This document shows, piece by piece, positions 1-7,945 of a stretch of 64,000 bases of DNA. This stretch comes from Lateolabrax maculatus (taxonomy: Eukaryota; Chordata; Actinopteri; Acropomatiformes; Lateolabracidae): contig CM062206.1 in the NCBI GenBank assembly GCA_031216445.1, positions 27,617,501 through 27,681,500 on the forward strand, in the 5' to 3' direction. Below the pieces are notes generated by a model that saw nothing but the letters and a program-made list of their open reading frames with translations, was not told the origin of the DNA and ran no database searches. A program made the translations under genes and the position numbers. Within the stretch, counting starts at the first letter, position 1. Every line of letters starts with the position of its first letter.

Positions 1-207
1 AATGAAAAAATTAAGTTAACACTAAGCATGGCTATTAAGTTACATGAACTTTTTTTTTTTTTTTTTTAGTTGTACTACTTGATTTGGTACTGCACACTTA
101 AAATAAACAAGCTTTTCTAACTCACTATTCTTAAGATTACTTTGCTTAATTTGCAACGAGTTTGCATACTTTTTTTAAGTAAGGTCAACTAATTAGATTT
201 TACAGTG
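1..207 (+). mobile_element. Right end of a CMC-type DNA transposon (body lies before the window)
   Basis: The sequence ends in TTTTACAGTG at 198-207, the inverse complement of the CACTGTAAA start at 4190. The subterminal part is AT-rich and repeats short TTAAGTT/AAGTAAGG words with a T-run near 51-67, a layout typical of fish CACTA-like ends. The four bases after it (AGTA, 208-211) match the four bases before the left end at 4190. The body of this element would belong to the unit preceding the window, so the array very probably extends to the left. Confidence 0.75.
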
Positions 208-211
208 AGTA

Positions 212-758
212 TACGTACACACGTCTCCCGCAGAGCTATGTTGAAAGTCCCTCAATATTCAGTCGAGTATTGGCTAATGACCTGCAACACCTAGACGTGT
301 CCAGTACAGTACTACAATATGTAGATGATCTCTTGATATGTAGCACCTCCAAAGCTCAATGTGCACAAGACTCAGTCTCAGCCCTGATGGCTTTAGAAAA
401 GGGGGCTCACAAGGTGAGTAAAAATAAATTACAGTTTTGCCAGACACAGGTTGAATACTTAGGTAGACAACTCTGTGGCACTAAATGAGCTATAGTGCCC
501 TCACAAATTGAGGCAGTATCGAAAGCTCCCAAACCACAAACGGTGAGACACATGTCGTCATTTCTGCCATCTCAGCTTTACTAGAAGCCATACACCATCC
601 AAAAGTGTTAGCCATCATTAAATGCGTAGCTCATCAAAAAACGAATTCCCTGATAGCTAAAGGCAACAACTTAGCAGATGAAGCCGCAAAACGCATAGCT
701 ACACCCACCTGTATAGGACCACTGCTAGTAGCTGGAGATTGTGAACCACTGACAAACT
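212..758 (+). pseudogene. ERV pol remnant: C-terminal half of reverse transcriptase plus RNase H tail
   Basis: Seen: a frame from 213 reads a retroviral reverse transcriptase palm with the YVDD catalytic motif, followed by the thumb/connection pattern VEYLGRQL. A nonsense TGA lies at 486-488, and the same frame continues in recognisable connection sequence to about 560. After that the match jumps to another frame (about 565-758) that resembles the end of RNase H, with a conserved LADEAA stretch. Most of RNase H is therefore missing through an internal deletion. The N-terminal half of this domain lies at the end of the upstream pol fragment (4008-4189 in this unit), because a CMC element sits between them. 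It is a non-functional relic of a fish ERV; the genus is not determined. Confidence 0.85.
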
Positions 759-768
759 TATATATATA

Positions 769-812
<44 letters not shown>
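759..812. repeat. (TA)n microsatellite, 54 bp, one TGATA interruption
   Basis: Uninterrupted TA/AT dinucleotides apart from one G, lying between the RNase H tail and the integrase remnant. It is followed by GAGC and a shorter TATATATA run. Its length differs in every unit, so it serves as a copy-specific marker. Confidence 0.95.
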
Positions 813-815
<3 letters not shown>

Positions 816-823
816 CTATATAT

Positions 824-1790
824 ATGTGCTGCTATGTAATAGCAGCACAACATCAGGCAAGTCCATATGCACATTCTGTATGGGCAAAAAGGGGGGCAAG
901 TATAATCACTGAAGAAGGTCCATCACATGGGCTATGGCGAAGTGCACATGGACATATTGTCCTCCCAACATCTTTGGTACAGGTTGCTACACGTAGTGCG
1001 CATGGTCAGGACCATTGCACAAGTGGGGAGGTGTTGAGACGCCTTCAAGCAGTCTGGTGGTCACCATTTTTCCGACCTGCGTTTGTAGCTGAGACAATAA
1101 TAAAAAGCCCTAAAAATGCTAGGAATCAAACAGAAGTTCAGATGTGTGTATCACCCACAGTCACAGAGACTAGTGGAAAGGGCAAATGGCATGCTAAAAG
1201 CAAAACTTGCAAAAATTAGAGCAGACAGTCAGTATAAAATCAATTGGGTAGATGCATTGCCACTTGCTTTGATGGCTATACGAACACTAACTAACACTAA
1301 CACTAAGCTAAGAGACTAACACATCTAATACCACACGAGGCACTTACAGGGAGACCGATGCCAGTTCCCTTTTGTAGAGGGCCGTATGCGAGCAATGTGA
1401 ACGAGAACTAACATGCTACCTACGACACCTAACGCAAATACACAAAGCTGTGCTCCAACAGGTAAAAGCTGTGTCTGAGGACAGAGACGCTGACATTCCA
1501 GAGCAGCTAAGGAGAGTTGAACCTGGAGACTGGGTCTACGTAAAGGTGTTCAAACGAAAGTGGGACCAACCAAGGTGAGAAGGACCCTTTAAGGTTATCC
1601 TAACTACCCCAACTGCGCTGAAAGTAGAGGGTAAGAAATGTTGGTTCCATTTAAACCATTGCTGCAGAGCGAGGGATCCAGGTGAGACAGCAAGGGCACA
1701 GCACGATCCAGAAAGGGACGGTGAAGCCTCCCAACTGGAAGATAGACAGCTTCAAGATCCAAGGACAAAGATGATCACAGAGACTGGCTG
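824..1790 (+). pseudogene. ERV integrase remnant with C-terminal GPY/F-like domain
   Basis: Seen: the zinc-binding (HHCC) region of a retroviral integrase, with His and Cys pairs around HGQDHC and LRRLQAVWW, is joined almost directly to the last part of the catalytic core, where YHPQSQ and VERANG hold the final catalytic Glu. The stretch with the first two catalytic Asp residues is absent. In this copy an A-rich indel near 1098-1110 shifts the frame, so the core tail reads in the frame of 1116-1319. From about 1480 another frame gives an integrase C-terminal domain with EGPFKV and WFHLNH, broken by a TGA at about 1576. Known family: such enzymes join proviral DNA to host DNA. This one cannot work. 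Confidence 0.8.
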
Positions 1791-2041
1791 AGAGGAGGAG
1801 TACCAGTAAACAACGTAATCACACTCACGTATATAAAGTCAGCTCAATACAATCAAACATTGACATTAGGACCAGAAGGCATAAAAATAGACACGCATGT
1901 GGTTCACAGACAATGCCTAAAAGAAGGGACAGTGATGGTAGTGGTACAATGTTCACGAAATCAATGCACATAGATAAACCTACACCAAACCATGACAGCT
2001 GAAGAAGCAACCAAATTGACCCAAATTTAAGTAAAATGAGG
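1791..2041 (+). other. ERV 3' remnant, unassigned, with possible polypurine tract
   Basis: A plus-strand frame from about 1800 to 1970 is open and protein-like (it includes QTLTLGPEG and CLKEGTV), then hits stops. By position after integrase it could be the remains of env or an accessory frame, but I do not recognise it. The purine-rich AAAATGAGG at 2033-2041 just before TGTCTGAG would suit a polypurine tract. No gene can be named. Confidence 0.4.
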
Positions 2042-2482
2042 TGTCTGAGCTGAGAGATGTCTCTCCCATGTGTGTCCAATGTTTAGATACTTGTGTGGAT
2101 CCAATGTTTAGATACTTGTGTGGGAAATGTTTAGATAAGCCTATGTCCAAGGTCTGGCTACTTTCATAGATGGGTGCCCCTTGGGGGTTGTTTTCCTAAA
2201 GTTCCAAAGAGATGAGATCAGTTTCAACCTGAACTATAGGTTCCACCTTCCCTTTCTGTAAAATAGCCATGTATGGTTATGAGGTTGGCTCTGAGCCTAT
2301 CTTGTCACCACACATTAGCTATACCATGAGGCTTTAAAAGGTGTAGTTTGAGTGGAAAACGGGGGAGATTCACATTGGCTTCGGATCTTCTCACAGGCAA
2401 TCCATGGTGCTTGTTTTGACGCTGTACTTTTTGTAATAAACCTTTTTATACAACTAAGTCGGTGTCAGCGGAGATTCCTTCA
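2042..2482 (+). repeat. Possible ERV long terminal repeat (single copy per long unit)
   Basis: Starts TGTCTGAG after a purine-rich tract and ends about TTCCTTCA at 2482, giving the TG...CA form expected of an LTR. In the first part, a 23-bp word beginning CCAATGTTTAG occurs at 2076 and 2101, with a shorter third copy near 2125, as in a U3 enhancer repeat. A TATA-like TTTAAAA lies at 2333-2339 and a polyadenylation signal AATAAA at 2435-2440, in the right order for U3-R-U5. No primer-binding site follows, because LINE sequence abuts. Exact ends are uncertain, since no second LTR occurs in the unit for comparison. Confidence 0.55.
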
Positions 2483-3135
2483 TCATCATCACATCATCGC
2501 TACAGAAGATACAACACAGCCAACCCGTCTCAGACAGCTAAGGTCGCAAAAGGAGGAAGCATTTAGGAGTGGAGACAGAAGCAGGTTCAAAGAGGCAAAG
2601 TACAGGTTTAGCAAGGAGGTGAGGGGAGCTAAACGACTGTATTCTGAGAAACTCCAACACCAGTTCTCAGCCAAGGACTCTGCTTCTGTCTGGAAGGGGC
2701 TCAGAGAGCTCACCCATTACAAACCCAGAGCCCCCCACTCTGCTAACGACTTGCGCCTGTCCAACAATCTGAACAAGTTCTACTGTCGTTTCGAAAGACA
2801 ATGGGACAGTCCAGACACAATCCCCTGGGACTCCATCCACCAGCCCCAGGCCACCAGCTTCACCTCTCCCACCACTGCAGGGGCCTGGGCCTCTCCACAA
2901 CTTCAAACCTCAGAGGCCCCCTTCCCGTCCACAGTGACACCTCTCTCAATCCTGGAGAGGGATGTTAACAGACAATACAAGAGACAGAACCTCCACAAAG
3001 CAGCCGGGCCAGACTCTGTCTCTCCATCCACCCTGAAGCACTGTGCTGACCAGCTGTCTCTGGTGTTCACAGATATTTTTAACACTTCACTGGAGATATC
3101 CCACATACCAGCCTGCTTCAAATGTTCCAGCAAGA
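2483..3135 (+). pseudogene. LINE fragment (L2/CR1-like), linker and start of reverse transcriptase
   Basis: One frame is open from 2352 through 3152, but only from about residue 55 does it look like LINE protein. There is a basic coiled linker (RFKEAKYRFSKEVRGAKR), a conserved NNLNKFYCRFE block, then the non-LTR reverse transcriptase opening HKAAGPDSVSPSTLKHCADQ with SLEISHIPACFK. It stops at the point where the finger and palm domains should follow, so the catalytic part is absent. Known family: fish L2/CR1-type LINEs carry an endonuclease followed by this linker and reverse transcriptase. The piece sits between the LTR and ERV pol, where gag and protease would be expected. Confidence 0.75.
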
Positions 3136-3331
3136 GATACTGTAAGACTTAGAGCACACTGGCAGACGAAGAGAAAGACAAAAGACACTCACATATGTGC
3201 AGCCTGCAGTATACTGGATCCAATGGCCAGCTGACTCAGAACTTGCACACCAATGGAGTGTGTGAAAAGCCTGGATACAGAAAGAACTGCCCACAGCACA
3301 AGAACCACGACTGCCGCTGCACTGCACTCTG
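3136..3331. other. Unassigned stretch between LINE and ERV pol
   Basis: About 200 bases between the LINE match and the upstream pol frame. One frame has a Cys-rich pattern (CEKPGYRKNCPQHKNHDCRC) near 3258-3325 that could be degenerate ERV sequence, but it is too short and broken to name. No LTR, tRNA or splice signal is evident. Confidence 0.4.
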
Positions 3332-4189
3332 ATGTATGATGAGACTCAGCAACATACTGACTACAAAGAATGCTGGACAGAGTTGATTACAGGCAAAATA
3401 TTATCTGTAATATGTCAAGACCTGTATGTTGGACCACAAGGACCAGCAGCAGCAGTTACTCTACCACCAGAACTACGTCCCTGGTTTCAAGTCACCAGCT
3501 CCGTCCCACATGTTACACTCCTGATAGCTAATGGACATGAATCACGTGACCTAGGACCGATGGTGAAGGCAGCACTACAAGTGACTGTATGGAAACCAAC
3601 TCAGAACACGCATGTGCAGTCATCCTCCGATGGACAATATGTGAAAATATTTCTGCGAGCATATGACAAAGGAACAAGAGCCCAAGTGCTACTAAGTCAG
3701 AGATTCCCTACTCAACTGCCACTCTCAGAAGAACATAGTGTGCTACTACATCAGATACCACATGAGTTATGGTCACATCATAAAACAGATGTAGGGCTAG
3801 TTAGGTCAGCACAGCCAGTTCACATCAAAGCAAAAGAGGGCATTGTGTTGCCATACCAAAAACAATATCCCATGAAACCACACCAAATAGCAGGTATAAG
3901 ACCCACCATCAAGGGCTTGGTAGCAGCAGGTGTGTTAAAACCAACAAAAAGTCTGTGTAATACACCAACTTGTCCAATAAAACAAAATAAACTCTAGTGA
4001 CTATCGATTGGTGCATGATTTGTGCGCCATTAATTCCACTGTAGATGCAGAAGTACCTGTGGTTCCAGACCCACATACTTTGCTTTCTAATATCCCACAT
4101 GACGCCTGTTGGTACACAGCATTTGTTAGTGTGCCATTACACCCAGATTCACAGTATCTGTTTGCTTTTACATATCAAGGACAGCAGTA
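3332..4189 (+). pseudogene. ERV pol remnant: pre-RT region and N-terminal half of reverse transcriptase
   Basis: The first frame (3332-3997, 221 codons) has the fish ERV pattern of a region upstream of the reverse transcriptase (LPPELRPWFQ, then HKTDVGLVRSAQPVHIKAK), followed by the fingers with YPMKPHQIAGIRP and GVLKPTKS.CNTP. A frameshift near 3992 moves the match to the frame of 4008, where VHDLCAIN and PLHPDSQYLFAF continue the domain. The short block that should carry the first catalytic Asp, between WYT and AFVSV, is missing. The match stops at 4189, exactly where the CMC transposon begins, and continues in the same register at 212 after the previous element's end. Gag and protease are absent. 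It is a dead relic. Confidence 0.85.
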
Positions 4190-4376
4190 CACTGTAAATG
4201 CAAACATGGTATTTAATTAAAAATAGTAAATTGACTTAAATCATTTTTTATCAAATTGCTATTAACACTCACTTTTAGTAAGTTACTTGTAATTTGTGGT
4301 TGAAAAATCTCACCAGCTCAGTCTACTTGAACTGGATTAATTTAGAAAAAGTATGTTTTCGATAATTGTGCTTTTA

Positions 4377-4690
4377 CAAGTACATTTACTCAATACTGCA
4401 CTTAAGTACAAAGTACTTTAAGTACTTTACTTTTTTTTTCATATTACTGTCTACTTTTACTCCACTACATTTCAGAGGGAAATATTGTACTTTTTACATC
4501 ACTGCATATGTAATAATACATACGCGATATATAATAATAATCAGTAGTATGCTACTTTTAATTTTAATATTTTAAGTATTTCTTTTTGTGGTTATATGTT
4601 TTTTACTTAATTGAAATTTTCACTGCAGGAGCTGTATTGTAAAAGAGTAGTTTCACGGAGTGGTATTAGTACTTTTGCTTCGATTTGAAA
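4377..4690. mobile_element. Relic of a hAT-like nonautonomous repeat (AAGTACTTTA-rich)
   Basis: The stretch contains repeated AAGTACTTTA/TTAAGTAC words and the block TTTTACTCCACTACATTTCA followed by GAGGGAAATATTGTAC. I recognise this as part of a very common fish short DNA transposon, probably hAT-related. The outer ends are decayed and no 8-bp target duplication could be found. It lies wholly inside the CMC element, so it arrived after or travelled with it. Confidence 0.5.
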
Positions 4691-4699
4691 ACTTCGCCG

Positions 4700-4866
4700 G
4701 CTTTTTTTTTTTTTTTCCCGACCTGTGGGCATGCGCAACTCCGTCCTCTCTACGCCTGACGGTATGTCAACAACACACCCGCAACGGACGAGGAGCTGGA
4801 CCTAATCCCTGCAACAGTACTCGTTAAGGTTATTTTCAGCATTCTTGTGCTTGGCACACTCATTTG
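4700..4866 (+). promoter_or_regulatory. Possible noncoding first exon with NRF1-like motif, donor at 4867
   Basis: GC- and CpG-richer than its surroundings. GGGCATGCGCAAC at 4728-4740 resembles an NRF1 site. The sequence runs through open, spliced-looking DNA to TTTG|GTGAGTAA, a strong 5' splice site at 4867. No convincing coding frame is present. By position it could be the untranslated first exon of the zinc-finger gene at 6710, spliced to 6439-6485. Only a transcript would prove it. Confidence 0.35.
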
Positions 4867-5386
4867 GTGAGTAATATTTTACCCTTGTTTAGACCGTTTT
4901 CTTTCTGTAAGTAAGCGCCATATTTTTCGTGCTTGCTAGTAATGATGTGTGTTGTAATGTCGGCTAACGCTGCCTCAGAGCTATATAGCTCTGAGCTAGC
5001 TGAACTATATTATGGACATAACGTGTCTTACTTTTGTCACGTTAAAGTTGAGGAGAAACTTTAGTGTAGCGGTCGCGGGCGTGCTCGTCACGTGCACGCG
5101 CACACCCGCTGTCGGAGTTGATTTTTTTTTCTGAGGCCAGTCATCTATGAGTACTCACTCACGATGAGAGACTGATCCCGGCGGTTTGTGAGTTTCCATG
5201 AGCAGGAGGGCATTCACATGGCAGAACATCAGAACAAGTCTGGATGTATCATTTTATTTTACGCTCGGCTGTTAAGTTAGGACTATGCTAACTTAATGTT
5301 ATTTTATTTAACCCTCCTCACTTAACACTAGTCATATTTGTAGCTGTGTCGTTTCCATGGTTACCACGTTTAGCGCGCCCAATGAG
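4867..5386. other. Noncoding stretch with a 22-bp perfect palindrome
   Basis: No coding frame or repeat family recognised. It contains a perfect 22-bp palindrome at 4974-4995 (centre GAGCTATATAGCTC), a CpG-rich patch near 5068-5110, and a 9-bp inverted pair TTAAGTTAG/CTAACTTAA at 5272-5280 and 5288-5296. If the exon at 4700-4866 is real, this is intron sequence. Confidence 0.4.
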
Positions 5387-5509
5387 CCGGTCACCCGCTC
5401 CACTCAGTGTGATCATTCTGCAGGATCAATGAACTGTCAGCGTGTTTAATCAATCATAACTCTGAATACTAAACTTTCACGGGATTGTTTAATGCAAACG
5501 TCACACATG

Positions 5510-5540
<31 letters not shown>

Positions 5541-6040
5541 TATATAATATATACAGATATATAGGGAGAGACAGATAGATAGATAGATAGATATAGATTT
5601 TCATTTTTTTTGATATATATGTAGATATACATATTCATTTTTTCTGAGATCTAACTTCTGTCTATTGTGTTTTATCTTATATTGATGTATAATGTTGTAT
5701 TGTTTCTTCATTTTTCAACTTATTAAAATAGCTGAGTAGTACACAATCTGCTTCTGCTTCTCTATCATATATTAGTGTTTTTATATATATGTGTGTGTGT
5801 GTGTATTATATTATATCATACATAGCATATATCACATACCAGAATATTCTATTACCGTTATGCCTATTATGTATATTAAAATACGCCGAATCATGTGTCC
5901 GGTATCATGCCTACATGTATGACGTTTGCAGAAAAAAATCCCGTGAAAATCAGTTTAGTATTCAGAGTTATGATTAATTAAATGCATTGACACTTCATTG
6001 TACCTGCAGACAGATTACACTGAGTGGAGCGGGTGACCGG
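5387..6040. mobile_element. Foldback (MITE-like) element with about 125-bp inverted arms
   Basis: The left arm (5387-5510, starting CCGGTCACCCGCTCC) reappears as its reverse complement in the right arm (about 5913-6040, ending GAGCGGGTGACCGG). The arms match over nearly their full length, including CATAACTCTGAATACTAAAC, with a few substitutions. The loop of about 400 bases is AT-rich with TA, GATA and TG simple repeats. In this copy the left arm lacks the 4 bases GATT after TAAACT, which the right arm and the other long units keep. No clear target duplication is seen beyond the arms. It encodes nothing convincing. Confidence 0.75.
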
Positions 6041-6438
6041 TCCAAGATGGCGGCCCCACGTCTCGTCAGCGCCAATAGGCAGTAGCGGTCGATGCGGCGT
6101 CTACTCTTTATATGTCTATGCCGCACACTGTTTACTTGCGCAGTGCTTGTCTGATCACACGAGGAGCGCAGTGAGAGCCCGCAGATCAGATTTGGGACAG
6201 ACAAAAGGGTCTCCCTGTCTGTCTTTTTATCATAGCCTGTTACCATTGCTGGCATACTCAGTGGCCTAAGTTATTCTTTAAGGTTATGTTGTCTAGAATA
6301 TGTACATTACAATACTGTCTTTGTGGGTAATAGGCCTATGTTACAGTTTTCACTTGTACTGGAAACAAGATGTTTATGAGTTGTGGTGAGCTTTGGTTGT
6401 GTTAAATTGTTGTATTCTTCTTAACTGTCCCCTTCCAG
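6041..6438 (+). promoter_or_regulatory. GC-rich promoter-like block with YY1-type motif and CCAAT box
   Basis: Immediately outside the foldback arm, AAGATGGCGGC at 6044-6054 is a consensus YY1 site. GCCAATAGG follows at about 6071 and CpG-rich DNA runs to about 6190. YY1 sites of this form are common just downstream of start sites of CpG promoters and in transposon promoters. The rest, to 6438, is unremarkable AT-rich sequence ending in a polypyrimidine tract and CCAG acceptor. This is the best candidate start site for the downstream gene. All short units lack it. Confidence 0.45.
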
Positions 6439-6485
6439 GCTCAGGCAGATGGTGATCAATCCACAGTTCCCTTGATACCACATAA
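6439..6485 (+). other. Candidate 47-bp internal noncoding exon
   Basis: It is bounded by a good 3' splice site (CCCCTTCCAG ending at 6438) and a 5' splice site (GTGAGTCA from 6486). No frame across it joins usefully to the next exon, so it would be 5' untranslated sequence of the zinc-finger gene. Supported by splice signals only. Confidence 0.35.
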
Positions 6486-6709
6486 GTGAGTCATTTACCA
6501 TTTACCTTTTGTACTGCTGTGTTCATTTGGTAGCTGTTCTTGTCTTAAAGAAGTGAAATGATTAAAAGCTTGATAATTAGATAGATTTTTGCAAGGATTT
6601 AGTTTTTTTCTGTTGCTCTGGTATTTCAAGTCTGATACTGCATGTTAGTGTTTTTGTTTTTTGTTTCTATTTTGCCGGGCTTGATGCTAAAATGATCTTT
6701 TCTTTTCAG

Positions 6710-7945
6710 ATTTTTCAAGAAGACAAAAAACTTCCTATGCAGTGGTTGTGTAAGTACTGCACATTTTGTGCTGAAAAGAGGTGCTTCTTACTTAAGCATT
6801 ACCGCTTAAAACACGGGTGCCACACTCGAATATCACCACTACCGTGCCTTTATAAGGAGTGCCTGTGCACATTTAAATCTTTCAATGCACTCAAAGTCCA
6901 CTTATCAACATGGCACACTCAAAAGGACCTGGGGAACGTGGGTGAAACTGCTTTCCATTGTCAGCTGTGTGACTTTGTGGAGCCTTGCACTGGAGCTGAC
7001 TTTTTTACCCATTTACGAAGACATTTGAAGCTGAAGCAAAAGGTTTCCTGTCCATATCAAGGCTGTAGCTTTCAGAGCAATGTTTATTCAACCTTTAATG
7101 CACATAAAAGCAAAGAACATCAAGACCACAATAAGATGGCATTCAAACCTGAAATTGTGTCACATAATGTACTTGAGGTACCTCCACCTAATATAAATAT
7201 TCAACCTGAGGATAGTGCCCCTGAAACTGATCAGGTTGAGTTTGAGGTTACTGAGCTCAATGAAGATGTGGGAGACTTGGAGAGTCAGTTGGAACATAAT
7301 GTAGCTGCTGTTTTTCTGAAAATGTCATCGATTCTTAACATCTCTGAAAATGCCCTGCAAGAAGTTATAGAGCAGATCAACCAAATTTATGTGCTTTCAC
7401 AGCCATTGTTACATACCTCGGTTGGAAAAATACTAAATCAACATTGTGGAGATGTTGAGGACTCTTAAGTGAGTGAGATAGCTAAAGTATTTACTGAGAA
7501 TAATGTATTCCTGAAATTCACTTCTACTAGGGGGTCATTGTCAACCACTAGCAAGCGAACATCATACATTTGAAAAGAATTCTCAGTGGTGACGCCTATT
7601 GAGTTTGTCCTAAAAAATGACAGGCAGACAGTTGTGTATATCCCCATACTAAAAATGCTGCAGACATTACTAAACAATGGAGAAATTTTAGATAAGGCCA
7701 TGTCATCTGAGACAAATTTGTCACAAGGATACAGATCTCACAGGGATGGTTACCGGTTTAAAGACAATTCTCTCTTGACAGAGGAAGAATTCAGGATTGC
7801 TCTTTTCTTGTACATAGATGATTTTGAGGTGGCTAAGCCCTTGGGAACCTCCAGAAAGAAACACAAGCTGCCATCTACTGGGTACTTGGAAATCTACACC
7901 CTAAATATCGCTCCTCTCTTCATTCCATTCAGCTTGCTCTACTCA
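6710..7945 (+). pseudogene. N-terminal part of a zinc-finger transposase-like protein, broken
   Basis: The exon follows a TTTTCTTTTCAG acceptor ending at 6709. The likely start is ATG 6737 (MQWLCKYC), because upstream codons are intronic. Four C2H2-type fingers follow: CKYC..H..H, CLYKEC..H..H, CQLC..HLRRH and CPYQGC..H..H, then an acidic linker and a helical region. In-frame stops lie at 7466-7468 (TAA) and 7571-7573 (TGA), with family-like sequence continuing past both to IDDFEVAKPLGTSRKKHKL. A frameshift near 7870 moves the match to another frame (YWVLGNLHPKYRSSLHSIQ) until about 7945. The family's downstream catalytic region is missing. Assignment as the N-terminus of the CMC element's own transposase is inference from location and from this DDFE..PLG..KHK region. 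Confidence 0.6.

Noticed and set aside
270..488. Functional reverse transcriptase or domesticated gene from the YVDD fragment
   Set aside because: Only about 72 codons remain before a nonsense codon; RNase H is mostly deleted and the other half is separated by 7.4 kb of transposon.
759..830. Replication origin or promoter at the (TA)n tract
   Set aside because: Only a dinucleotide microsatellite of varying length is seen; no further supporting sequence.
1825..2079. 84-codon minus-strand frame
   Set aside because: Shadow of the ERV 3' remnant; no recognisable protein pattern.
3258..3325. Small Cys-rich secreted peptide gene
   Set aside because: The Cys pattern is short, has no start or signal peptide and sits between two transposon remnants; more likely degenerate ERV sequence.
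5789..5977. 62-codon frame in the foldback loop
   Set aside because: Begins in a TG/TA simple repeat and ends in the right arm; low-complexity composition.
6024..6269. 81-codon plus-strand frame across the YY1 motif
   Set aside because: It lies across the foldback arm edge and the GC-rich promoter-like block, starts without a supporting context and resembles no protein; an antisense frame is open too, as expected by chance in GC-rich DNA.
7466..7582. Intron from the GTGAGTGAG after the TAA that would skip the second stop
   Set aside because: The GT follows the TAA, so the first stop would remain in the exon, and the stretch up to the next open frame still reads as family-like protein. Nonsense mutations are the simpler account.
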